Assembly: GCA_019241635.1 (NCBI GenBank)
Contig: JAFAWR010000007.1
Span: forward strand, 1 to 36,664
Length of the DNA: 36,664 bases
Origin: Solirubrobacterales bacterium
GTDB taxonomy: Bacteria > Actinomycetota > Thermoleophilia > Solirubrobacterales > Solirubrobacteraceae
Reading direction: 5' to 3'
Position 1 is the stretch's first letter. Every line of letters begins with the position of its first letter. The position numbers and the translations under genes were made by a program. Positions 14,741 to 22,247 of the stretch are shown piece by piece. The notes beneath the pieces are model-generated. The model was given only the letters and a program-made list of their open reading frames with translations. It ran no database searches and was not told the DNA's origin.

Positions 14741-16209
14741 CCCCGGCGCTCGATCACCGCCCAGAGGCTCCGGGCCTTCGCAGCGCGCCTTACCGCGCCC
14801 TGCTGGGCGCGGTGGCGATCTCTGAAACCGGCGACTGGCTGCTGTTCATCGCCCTGCCGCTGTATGCACTGACCGCGTCCGGATCGGCGCTGGCCACCTC
14901 GACGGTGTTCCTGGCCGAGTTGGTGCCCGCCGTGCTCGTGGGAACCGCGTGCGGCCCGCTCATCGACCGGCTCGACCGGCGCCGGATGCTCGCCGGTTTG
15001 ACCACCGCCCAGGCCGCTCTGCTCCTGCCGCTCCTGCTGGCAAACTCCCACCGGCTCTGGCTCGTGTACCTGGTCGCGGCGCTTCAGGCGGCGATCGCGA
15101 GCATCACTCGGCCGGCTCAGCAGGCGCTCGTGCCCGCGCTGGTGGCCACGGATGAACGCGCCCGCGCAAACGCCCTGGTCGAGATGGCAGGCAACACGGC
15201 GCGCCTGGCCGGGGCGCCTCTCGGCGGCGTGCTCCTGCCGATGCTTCATCTTCAGGGGCTCGTCCTGGGTGACGCGGCGAGCTTTCTCATCAGCGCCGGA
15301 CTCCTGGCCCGTGCGGCGGCCGCCGAGGTGCCGCAGCGTCTCTGCGGCACCGGTGCCGGCGGGATCGAGGCCGTCCGTGAGGGATGGCGGACCGTTCGCG
15401 GCGATGCCACGCTCAGCACCGCGCTCCTCATCACCTTCCTCGGAGCGGTCGCCCAGGGCCTGTTCCTAGTCCTGTTCGTGCTGTTCGTGCTCGACCTCAT
15501 CCATGCCGGAGACGCGGCGGTCGGCCTGCTCCGCGGGGTTCAAGCGATCGGCGGTGTGCTCGGCGGGCTCGTGGTGGGCATGTGGGCCGTCCGGCTGGGC
15601 GGCCGCCTGCTGGTCGCGGGCGGGCTGGCGGCGTTCGGCCTGATCTCGCTGATCACGTGGAACAGCCCGCCGATCACCTCGTCCACGTGGTGGTACGCGG
15701 CCCTGTTCGTCGCCGCCGGGATCCCGGCCACGGCGTTCACGACGGGGCTCATCACCGGCACCCAGGACGCCAGTCCGGCCTCCATGCGAGGCCGGGTCTT
15801 CAGTCTCCTCGGCGTCGCCGACGCGCTCGGGCAGGGGGCCGGCATCCTCGCCGCTGGCCTGCTCGCCGGCCCGGTGTCGTTGACCGTTCTGCTCAACGGC
15901 CAGGCCGGCTGCTACCTGGCCTGCGCTGCCATCGCCGCAGCCGGGTTCGCGCGCCGACCATCCGGCTCGCCGCCGCTACTCAGCCCTCAGCGCCGAGACG
16001 GTTCGCGCCTGCGCCGCCCATCCGGCCGGCAGCAGCGCGCCGGCCACCGCGATGACCAGCCCGGCGAGCACGAGCGCCAAGAGTTCCACGGCGCCGTATA
16101 CGTTCAGCAAGCCGGGCGGGACCCCGAGCCCGGCGGCGCCCGCCATCGCCGGGATCACGTATCGGTGCACGACCATCCCGGCGGGGACCGCGAGCACGCC
16201 CGCGAGTAG
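14737..16209 (+). CDS. MFS exporter (enterobactin/macrolide-exporter-like)
   Basis: A major-facilitator transporter starting with GTG 14737, coupled to the regulator upstream by a 4-bp overlap. The first 405 residues are a typical MFS_3-type exporter: GDWLLFIALPLYALTASGSALATSTVFLAELVP in helix 1-2, the signature loop DRLDRRRMLAG (about residues 79-89), and a late loop with ITGTQDASPASMRGRVFSLLG. Substrate is probably a drug or other small molecule recognised by the ArsR-type regulator (inference). From about residue 413 the sequence turns very polar (Arg/Gln/Gly/His) and overlaps the antisense end of the ABC permease gene by 234 bp. This tail is likely non-homologous read-through past the lost natural stop. 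Confidence 0.85.
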   Translation: MTPALDHRPEAPGLRSAPYRALLGAVAISETGDWLLFIALPLYALTASGSALATSTVFLAELVPAVLVGTACGPLIDRLDRRRMLAGLTTAQAALLLPLLLANSHRLWLVYLVAALQAAIASITRPAQQALVPALVATDERARANALVEMAGNTARLAGAPLGGVLLPMLHLQGLVLGDAASFLISAGLLARAAAAEVPQRLCGTGAGGIEAVREGWRTVRGDATLSTALLITFLGAVAQGLFLVLFVLFVLDLIHAGDAAVGLLRGVQAIGGVLGGLVVGMWAVRLGGRLLVAGGLAAFGLISLITWNSPPITSSTWWYAALFVAAGIPATAFTTGLITGTQDASPASMRGRVFSLLGVADALGQGAGILAAGLLAGPVSLTVLLNGQAGCYLACAAIAAAGFARRPSGSPPLLSPQRRDGSRLRRPSGRQQRAGHRDDQPGEHERQEFHGAVYVQQAGRDPEPGGARHRRDHVSVHDHPGGDREHARE

Positions 16210-18363
16210 GCCCGTGCCGGTTACCGAGCAGAGCACCATCGCGACGGTCTGGCGGGGCGTCATGCCAACCGCCCTGAACACGCCTAGGTCGTGAACGCGC
16301 TCGCGGGTGTGGAGCACGACGGTGTTGAGCACACCCAGCGCCGCGGCGATCGACAAGAGCAGCGTGAGCGTGCCGGCGAGCGCGATGGCGATCTCGGCGC
16401 CTCCGCTCCGATTGATCGAGACGCCGTAGCCCGACCCCAGCTTCGGGCCGAGCGCGCGGACATACGCAGTCGGATCCGTGCCGGGCCGCAGGCCGACGTC
16501 GTACTGGAAATTCAAGGGGTCGGGTCTCAGTCCCGGGTCGGCGGCGGTGAGCGTCCGCCAGTCGGTGAGCATGGTCATGCCGTCGTGGTCCTGGTAGAAC
16601 ACCTCGCCGACGATCCGCACCGGGACAGTGCGCCCGCCAGTACCGGTGATCGTGACGGTGTCGCCGACCGAGATGTGAAGGGTGGTGAGAACGCGCTTGG
16701 GCACGACCGCCTGGTCCGGACCCGTGTACCAGTGACCACTCGACAGGGCGTAACCCGTCCACCGGGCGTCGCCGACGAACGCGGTCACGGCAAGCGGCTG
16801 TACCAGCCCGGCCACCTTGACGTACTGGCCATCCTCCTCGAGGACGTAGTGGGCAGTACCGGGTTGCGAACGCAGTGCCGCGGTGATCACTTGCCCGGAT
16901 TGGGGTGCGGACGGCGGCGCCTGGCCCGGTCCCTTGACCGGGACGGGGCCCGGCCCGTTGAGGAAGACCTGCACCTGCTCGGTCTTGGTCAGGTCCAGAT
17001 CGGCCACGGCGCGCCGCAGTGATGTGACCAGCCCGACGGCGAAGGTCACCGCGGTGACGCCGAGCAGTACCGCCGCGAGGGTCGCCGCCATCCGCGCCGG
17101 GCGGGCGAACGGTGACGCGAGTCCGATCGTCGCCGGCCGGGGCAGCGCCAGTCGCCCCAGCAGACGGTGGGCCAGATAGCCGCGGCCGGTGCGTGGGGCG
17201 CGACCGGCGGCCAGAGCCTCGGTGGCGCTCAATCGACCGGCGCGAAGCGCGGGCAGGATTGCGGCCACCGCGACCAGGGCACACATCGCGAGCGGGACGC
17301 CCAAATTCACCCACAGCGGCACGCCGAGCTGCCCGACCCCGTACACGTCCGAGGTCTTCCGGAGCAGCGGGACGGACAGCAGGTTGCCGAGCGCTACGCC
17401 GCCCAGGCAGCCGACCATGGCCGGCACTAAGACCTGGGCGGTGTAGGCAGCGACCACCTGGCCCGGGGTGAACCCGATGCTCTTGAGGATCCCGATCCGG
17501 TTGTAACCCGCGATCACCGCGCCGCTGACCACATTGGTCACGATGAGCACGGACATGACCAGGCCGATGATCGCGAACGCGACGACGAACGGTGCGTACA
17601 CCGCGACCTGATTGCTCTGCGCGGCCCGGACGTTCAGATAGGACTGGGTGTCGGTCATCGCGCCTGCCGGTAATGCGTTCCTCACCGCCGCGGTCGCTGC
17701 GCTCACCGCGCCGGCGGTTCCGGCGCTGTGGAAGCGATAGAGCATCTGTGCGATCGCCGGTGCCTCCCGCGAGCGCAGCGCCGATATCTCGGTCGGGACG
17801 ACCCAGCCGTCGGCGGAGCGCGAGACGGATGTGGCCAGGCCGACGACGGTCAGCCGTGGCCTTCCGGGCGCGCTGGTCACACTCACCGTGTCACCGATCC
17901 CGACCCCGAACCCATCGGTGTTGCTCTCCATCACGACCTGGCCCGGTCGCTGCGGCCAGCGCCCGTCCTGCAGCGTGATGTCATCGACCGGCCCGCCAGG
18001 TGCCGGGCGTCCCGCCAGGGTAAGCGGCGGCAGGTCGATCACGGGGGCGCCGGGAGAGGAATCGGTGGCGGTCACGTTCGTCTCGGCGAACGGTCCCGCC
18101 GCGGCGCTGACCTGCGGGAGGTGTGCCGTGGCGGCGAGCCGCGTGGTGCTCGCCCGTGAGGTGTCGATGGTCGCCACCACGTGCGCGCCGCGCTGCGCGG
18201 AGAAGGCGCGGTCGAACGTGGCGTGGGAGTCGGCCAGGAGCGCGAGGCCGAGAACCGACGAGGCCGTGGAGACGACCAGCACCAGGGCGATGACCACCGT
18301 CTGAACTCCGCGACGGCGGCCGATCCCGCCGCGAACCGCGCGGAGTACCGCGCCCGGGCTCAA
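15976..18363 (-). CDS. ABC transporter permease, FtsX/MacB-like, 795 aa
   Basis: A large permease with two FtsX domains. It has an N-terminal membrane helix (VVIALVLVVSTASSVLGLALLA), an external domain (about residues 45-250), a block of three membrane helices (about 255-385, GAVIAGYNRIGILKSIGFTPGQVV), a central helix (ATLAAVLLGVTAVTFAVGLVTSL), a second external domain and a final block of three helices (TLTLLLSIAAALGVLNTVVLHTRERVHDLGVFRAVGMTPRQTVAMVL...). Such proteins export lipids, peptides or drugs, or signal across the membrane, using the ATPase encoded just upstream. The TTG start overlaps the ATPase stop (TTGA). The 3' end overlaps the MFS gene by 234 bp, so the two converge. Confidence 0.9.
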   Translation of the reverse strand: MSPGAVLRAVRGGIGRRRGVQTVVIALVLVVSTASSVLGLALLADSHATFDRAFSAQRGAHVVATIDTSRASTTRLAATAHLPQVSAAAGPFAETNVTATDSSPGAPVIDLPPLTLAGRPAPGGPVDDITLQDGRWPQRPGQVVMESNTDGFGVGIGDTVSVTSAPGRPRLTVVGLATSVSRSADGWVVPTEISALRSREAPAIAQMLYRFHSAGTAGAVSAATAAVRNALPAGAMTDTQSYLNVRAAQSNQVAVYAPFVVAFAIIGLVMSVLIVTNVVSGAVIAGYNRIGILKSIGFTPGQVVAAYTAQVLVPAMVGCLGGVALGNLLSVPLLRKTSDVYGVGQLGVPLWVNLGVPLAMCALVAVAAILPALRAGRLSATEALAAGRAPRTGRGYLAHRLLGRLALPRPATIGLASPFARPARMAATLAAVLLGVTAVTFAVGLVTSLRRAVADLDLTKTEQVQVFLNGPGPVPVKGPGQAPPSAPQSGQVITAALRSQPGTAHYVLEEDGQYVKVAGLVQPLAVTAFVGDARWTGYALSSGHWYTGPDQAVVPKRVLTTLHISVGDTVTITGTGGRTVPVRIVGEVFYQDHDGMTMLTDWRTLTAADPGLRPDPLNFQYDVGLRPGTDPTAYVRALGPKLGSGYGVSINRSGGAEIAIALAGTLTLLLSIAAALGVLNTVVLHTRERVHDLGVFRAVGMTPRQTVAMVLCSVTGTGLLAGVLAVPAGMVVHRYVIPAMAGAAGLGVPPGLLNVYGAVELLALVLAGLVIAVAGALLPAGWAAQARTVSALRAE

Positions 18364-19076
18364 CGCCGCGCCTCGGCCGTGCGGCTCATCGGGAACATGT
18401 CACCGGTCCGTCCGGTGATCCGGCCGTCGAGCAGGTGGATCGCCCGGTGGGTGTAGCGGGCCGCCAGCTCGGGGTTGTGGGTGACCATCACGAGCGTCTG
18501 TCCCGAGCGGTTGAGGTCCAGGAGCAACTGGCCGATCTCTTCGCCGGTGGCGGTATCGAGCGCCCCGGTCGGCTCGTCGGCCAGCAGCACCAAGGGCCGG
18601 TTGACCAGCGCGCGGGCGATCGCCACCCGCTGGCGCTCTCCGCCGGAGAGTCGGCCCGGATAGGCGTCGGCGCGGCGCTCGATGTGCAGCGCGTCCAGCA
18701 GTTCGGCGACGCGGGCCCGGGCTTGCACTCGGGGCATCCCGGCTAGCTGGGCGGGGAGCAGGATGTTGTCGGCGACGGTTAGATCGTCGAGCAGGTTGAA
18801 GAACTGGAAGATCATCCCGATCTGGCTCCGGCGGCACCGGGCCATCCCGGTCTCGCTGAGCCGGTCGATCCGCCGGCCGGCGACCGTGATCGTGCCGTTC
18901 GTCGGCCGGTCCAGACCGGCGATCAGGTTTAGGAGGGTCGACTTCCCGCTCCCCGACGGGCCCATCACGGCCACCGCCTCGCCAGGCGCGATCTGAAGCG
19001 TTATCCCGTCCACGGCCGGTTGGTCGGAGCCGTCGTAGCGCTTGGTTACATCGTTGATATGCACTAGAGCGTCCAT
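18360..19076 (-). CDS. ABC transporter ATPase, LolD/MacB-type
   Basis: A 238-residue ATPase. Walker A GPSGSGKST (about residues 39-47), Q-loop IFQFFNLLDDLTVADN, signature RLSGGERQRVAIARAL, Walker B LLADEP with D-loop GALD, and H-loop VMVTHN are all intact. This is the class that energises FtsX-type permeases. The start ATG 19076 is preferred over GTG 19118 because the domain starts there and a -10 element lies 7 nt upstream. It is encoded divergently from a histidine kinase/response regulator pair 161 bp away. Confidence 0.93.
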   Translation of the reverse strand: MDALVHINDVTKRYDGSDQPAVDGITLQIAPGEAVAVMGPSGSGKSTLLNLIAGLDRPTNGTITVAGRRIDRLSETGMARCRRSQIGMIFQFFNLLDDLTVADNILLPAQLAGMPRVQARARVAELLDALHIERRADAYPGRLSGGERQRVAIARALVNRPLVLLADEPTGALDTATGEEIGQLLLDLNRSGQTLVMVTHNPELAARYTHRAIHLLDGRITGRTGDMFPMSRTAEARR

Positions 19077-19083
19077 GGCGGGG

Positions 19084-19112
19084 AACGTATGTCGCGCCGC
19101 GGGATTTGTCGT
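19084..19112 (-). promoter_or_regulatory. Leaderless promoter of the FtsX-type ABC operon
   Basis: On the minus strand, ACGACA (19107-19112), a 17-bp spacer and TACGTT (19084-19089) precede ATG 19076 by 7 nt. The -35 matches the consensus only moderately; the -10 fits TANNNT. No Shine-Dalgarno is present. Confidence 0.4.
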
Positions 19113-19177
19113 CAGCACGGCGATGTAACTGCGCTATCGCGTTCGGCGTATCCCCGGCGCCGGATCATCCTTACGAG

Positions 19178-19189
19178 GTACGTCCGTAC
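19178..19189. promoter_or_regulatory. Short palindrome in the divergent promoter region
   Basis: GTACG-TC-CGTAC lies 13 bp upstream of the predicted kinase -35, between the divergent ABC operon and kinase genes. It is a candidate binding site for the response regulator encoded downstream. Only the symmetry and position support this. Confidence 0.25.
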
Positions 19190-19201
19190 GTAGCGAGGCG
19201 G

Positions 19202-19230
19202 ATGACGGGACGGGCCGGCGGGGCGATAAT
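19202..19230 (+). promoter_or_regulatory. Leaderless promoter of the kinase/regulator operon
   Basis: ATGACG (19202-19207), a 17-bp spacer and GATAAT (19225-19230) end 7 nt before ATG 19238. The region before the ATG has no strong ribosome binding site, so translation from a leaderless mRNA is expected. Confidence 0.5.
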
Positions 19231-19237
19231 TAGGACA

Positions 19238-20473
19238 ATGGAGGAGCCCACGCCCAAGGCGATGCGCTGGCGTCTGCGCCTGGCGTGGTCCGTCGAGCCC
19301 CGGTCGTTGCCTTCCCGCAGTGCGCTATACGCCGATGGCTTCCTCGCCGCGCTCGTCCTGGTGGCTCGTCTGGCGCGCGGGGAAAGGGGGGCCGCCGTGC
19401 TGCTCGCGACCGCGCCGCTCGCGGTCCGCCGCCGCTACCCGCTGGCGGCATGCCTGCTGCTCGTGGCCGGGGTGTACGCGACCAGGCACAACGCGAAGGA
19501 GATCGCGATCGCCACGGTCGTATTCGCCGGGTACTCCGCGGTCAAGTACAGCCGTTTCCGGGGCGCGGCGCTCGTCACCGTTCTCTGGCTCGGGGTGATC
19601 GTGGGCGCCGCGCTGTTCGGCACGACCGTGCTGCTGGTTCTGGTATCGCTGGCGTTGACGGTGACCGTGGGGTACGCGGTGCACGCCGTCGGACAACGCG
19701 ACCGGATCCTCGCCGAGCACGAGGCTGCGACCCGCCGCGCGCTCGAGCTCGAACGAACCCGCATCGCCTCAGAGCTCCACGACGTGGTCACCCACAGCGT
19801 CAGCGTCATGATCGTGCAGGCCGGTGCGGCGCGGCAGGTCCTCGCCGAGTCGCCCGGCGAGGCCAGGGCGGCGCTGCTTGCGGTGGAGGCGAGCGGGCGC
19901 GCGGCGATGACCGAGCTGCGTCACCTGCTCGGACTGCTCAGCCCGGCTCCCGCACGGGGCGACGAAACAGACACACTGGATGGCACCGCGCCCCGCGAGC
20001 TTGAGCCGCAGCCCGGGTTGGCCCAGCTCCCCGCGCTCATCGACCGGCTGACCGTGGCCGGGCTGCCCATCGACCTGAACGTCGGGACGCTGCCTCAGGA
20101 GCTCTCGCCCGGGCTCGACCTGGCGGCGTTCCGCGTCGTCCAGGAAGCGCTCACGAACGTGATCAAGCACGCGGGCAAGCCGGCGACGACCGTGAGCCTC
20201 AGCTGCGGCGAGGGCGAGCTGGTGGTTGAAGTGGCCGACACCGGACGGCCGATCCTCGCGGCTGCGCCCGCGGTCCCAGCCGGGACCAGACGGGGGTTGA
20301 TCGGATTGCGCGAGCGCATCGCGCTGTACGGCGGCGTGCTCGACGCCGGGCCGAGAAGCGGCGGTGGGTGGATCGTCCGAGCCCGGTTCCCGGTCGATGC
20401 CCTGCCGCCCCGCCGGGGCAGCGACGCACCGGCCAGCTGGGACGGGCTCATAGTCACGACCGGGGGCCGGTGA
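19238..20473 (+). CDS. Sensor histidine kinase, NarL/DesK family
   Basis: A 411-residue kinase. Four to five membrane helices occupy about residues 28-150 (ALYADGFLAALVLVARL, AVLLATAPLAV, ALVTVLWLGVIVGAALFGTTVLLVLVSLALTVTVGYAV), and no large external sensor domain is present. The dimerisation helix RIASELHDVVTHSVSVMIVQAG carries the phospho-accepting His181. The HATPase part has RVVQEALTNVIKHA (N-box), VVEVADTGRP (G1) and RRGLIGLRERIALYGG (G2). The stop overlaps the GTG start of the response regulator (GTGA). The lack of an external domain and the neighbouring ABC exporter suggest sensing within or at the membrane, perhaps of antimicrobial stress (inference). Confidence 0.93.
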   Translation: MEEPTPKAMRWRLRLAWSVEPRSLPSRSALYADGFLAALVLVARLARGERGAAVLLATAPLAVRRRYPLAACLLLVAGVYATRHNAKEIAIATVVFAGYSAVKYSRFRGAALVTVLWLGVIVGAALFGTTVLLVLVSLALTVTVGYAVHAVGQRDRILAEHEAATRRALELERTRIASELHDVVTHSVSVMIVQAGAARQVLAESPGEARAALLAVEASGRAAMTELRHLLGLLSPAPARGDETDTLDGTAPRELEPQPGLAQLPALIDRLTVAGLPIDLNVGTLPQELSPGLDLAAFRVVQEALTNVIKHAGKPATTVSLSCGEGELVVEVADTGRPILAAAPAVPAGTRRGLIGLRERIALYGGVLDAGPRSGGGWIVRARFPVDALPPRRGSDAPASWDGLIVTTGGR

Positions 20474-21174
20474 GCGATCCGGCGATGAGCGATCCGGCGA
20501 CACCACCCCGCGTGGTGGTCGCGGACGATCAGGCGCTGGTTCGCAGCGGCTTTCGGATGATTCTCGGCGCGGCCGGCATCCCTGTGGTCGCCGAGGCGTC
20601 CGACGGGGGACAGGCGCTTGCCGCCGTGCTCGAGCACCGGCCAGACGTCGTGCTCATGGACATCCGGATGCCGGGGATCGACGGCCTCGAGGCGACCCGG
20701 CGGATCCTCGCGACGTCCGCGGGCGCCGGGTGCCGGATCATCATCCTCACCACCTTCGACATCGATCAGTACGTGTACGCAGCGCTCACCGCGGGCGCGA
20801 GTGGCTTCCTGCTCAAGGACGTCTCCCCCGAACAGCTCGTTGACGCGGTCCGCACGGTTCGCACCGGCGATGCCCTGCTGGCGCCCTCGATCACCCGCCG
20901 GCTGGTCGAGCGGTTCGCGCCGACTGCGTCTTCGCCGCCGGCCTTGCCCGGCGACCTCGCCGAGCTGACGCCGCGAGAACTCGAGGTCCTCCAGCTCCTT
21001 GCCCGGGGCCTGAGCAATGCCGAGCTCGCCGCCGAGTTGGTACTGAGCGAGGCCACCGTCAAGACGCACGTGGCGCGGATCCTGCGCAAGCTCGGCCTGC
21101 GCGACCGGGTGCAGGCCGTCGTCCTCGCCTATCAGACCGGTTTGGCCGCGGCTCACTCGGGCACCGGGAACTGA
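20470..21174 (+). CDS. Response regulator, NarL/LuxR family
   Basis: A 234-residue regulator. The receiver domain (about residues 13-130) contains the acidic pair ADD, the phospho-acceptor Asp64 in VVLMDIRMPG, and the conserved Thr and Lys in ILTTFD and FLLKDVSPE. The C-terminal LuxR-type domain (about 165-225) has LTPRELEVLQLLARGLSNAELAAELVLSEATVKTHVARILRKLGL. It is coupled to the kinase by a GTGA overlap. The first 15 bases are repeated exactly in tandem except for the first base (20470-20484 and 20485-20499), giving the N-terminus MSDPAMSDPA; ATG 20485 is an alternative start. Confidence 0.95.
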   Translation: MSDPAMSDPATPPRVVVADDQALVRSGFRMILGAAGIPVVAEASDGGQALAAVLEHRPDVVLMDIRMPGIDGLEATRRILATSAGAGCRIIILTTFDIDQYVYAALTAGASGFLLKDVSPEQLVDAVRTVRTGDALLAPSITRRLVERFAPTASSPPALPGDLAELTPRELEVLQLLARGLSNAELAAELVLSEATVKTHVARILRKLGLRDRVQAVVLAYQTGLAAAHSGTGN

Positions 21175-21191
21175 CCCCCGTGGCGTTCGTG

Positions 21192-21959
21192 TCACGGCGT
21201 TGGCGCCGATAGGCCGAGCAGGCGGGCGTGGGCCTCCTGGATCGCTTGGCCGGGGGTGATGCCGAGCTGTTCGTCGAGCGTCGTGCGGGCGGTGGCGTAG
21301 ACGCTCATCGCCTCCGCCGCGTTGCCCTGGGCGGCGAGGGCGTTCATCAGCAGCGCGTAGCCGGTCTCGCGCAGCGGCGCGCGCTCGAGCAGGCGCCGGG
21401 CGGCGCGCTCGGCGCCGGGCAGTTCGGTGCCGCCGATGCCCAGGCAGCTGGCGGCGTAGGCCTCGAGCGCGCGGTCGTGTATGTCGTCGAGACGCCGACG
21501 CCACTGATCGAGCCACGGTGTGTCGTGCTCGGGCAGCAGCGGGCGGCGGGCGATGAACTGGGCGCGCAGGGCGGGCCCCCAGGCCCGTTTCCAATCGCCC
21601 AGCGCCACCGCGGATTGCGCCTCGTGCACGGCGGCCAGGCCGTCCTCTACGTCTATCCGCGCATCCGGCGGGAGGCTCAGGCGGAGCTCGGTGCGGCCGC
21701 TGAGGATCTCCGGGCCCACCACGGCGCGCACCTTGGAGACGAGGACCGTGAGTGCCGACGGCGCCGCGGCGGGAGTCGCGTAGGGCCACAGCGCGTCGAT
21801 GAGTTCGTCGCGTCCCGCCGGGCGGTCCCGGTTCAGCGCCAGGTAGGCGAACAGCAGCCGGCCCTGCCGGCTGGGCAGCCGATCCTCGATCCGCCGGCCT
21901 CCGAGCTCGAGCACGAAGCGACCGCACAGCTGGATTCGGGTGCGGTCGCCGGAGAGCAT
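21192..21959 (-). CDS. SARP/BTAD family transcriptional regulator
   Basis: A 255-residue stand-alone regulator. The N-terminal winged helix reads IQLCGRFVLELGGRRIEDRLPSRQ, RLLFAYLALNRDRPAGRDELIDALWP and LTVLVSKVRAVVG, and is followed by the BTAD (about residues 105-250) with LERAPLRETGYALLMNALAAQGNAAEAMSVYATARTTLDEQLGITPG. This order is the classic SARP of antibiotic gene activators, opposite to the C-terminal SARP of the regulator at 435-3458. The frame remains open far upstream, but the domain begins at MLSGDRTRIQL and GGAAAG-type sequence precedes ATG 21959. It ends 17 bp from the response regulator, facing it. Confidence 0.87.
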   Translation of the reverse strand: MLSGDRTRIQLCGRFVLELGGRRIEDRLPSRQGRLLFAYLALNRDRPAGRDELIDALWPYATPAAAPSALTVLVSKVRAVVGPEILSGRTELRLSLPPDARIDVEDGLAAVHEAQSAVALGDWKRAWGPALRAQFIARRPLLPEHDTPWLDQWRRRLDDIHDRALEAYAASCLGIGGTELPGAERAARRLLERAPLRETGYALLMNALAAQGNAAEAMSVYATARTTLDEQLGITPGQAIQEAHARLLGLSAPTP

Positions 21960-21968
21960 CGAACTTTC

Positions 21969-21994
21969 CAACCTTTCTCCAAGGTTGATGTCAA
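21969..21994 (-). promoter_or_regulatory. TTGACA -35 and palindrome before the SARP gene
   Basis: On the minus strand a perfect TTGACA (21989-21994) is followed immediately by CAACCTT-GGAGA-AAGGTTG (21969-21987), a perfect 7-bp inverted repeat whose loop contains GGAGA. No good -10 is found at normal spacing, so the palindrome may be an activator or repressor site overlapping the promoter, or a hairpin that controls the ribosome binding site. It lies 10 bp before ATG 21959. Confidence 0.4.
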
Positions 21995-22037
21995 GATATG
22001 AGAAAGGACCGGCTTCCACAATCGCCGCGACAACAAG

Positions 22038-22199
22038 ATGTCCAGGCAGATCAAATGCGAGTGCGGGTTCGTCGCACGGGGCGAGACCGACGACGAGGTG
22101 GTGACTCGGATCGAGGGCCACATCCGGAGCGATCATCCGGACCTCGCCGAGACGCTCAGCCGTGACGAGATCGCCAGCTGGGTCGAGGTAGTCGAGTAG
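22038..22199 (+). CDS. DUF1059-like small protein, 53 aa
   Basis: A 53-residue protein beginning MSRQIKCECGFVARGETDDE. The CxC pair (Cys7, Cys9) followed by VVTRIEGHIRSDHPDL with two histidines (about residues 28 and 33) matches the compact Cys-Cys-His-His pattern of DUF1059 proteins, probably a metal-binding knuckle. Function of the family is unknown. ATG 22038 lacks a clear ribosome binding site, and the gene is divergent from the SARP gene with 78 bp between. It precedes the sulfurtransferase gene by 48 bp on the same strand, so co-transcription is likely. Confidence 0.7.
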   Translation: MSRQIKCECGFVARGETDDEVVTRIEGHIRSDHPDLAETLSRDEIASWVEVVE

Positions 22200-22247
22200 G
22201 CACCTCGGCCCGCGCTGCCGGGCAGCGAGCGAAGAATGGAGGACCTC

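Noticed and set aside
20095-21927. Long minus-strand frame across the kinase, regulator and SARP genes
   Set aside because: Its composition is Arg/Pro/Gly-rich without homology, while the plus-strand kinase and regulator and the minus-strand SARP in another frame are clear.
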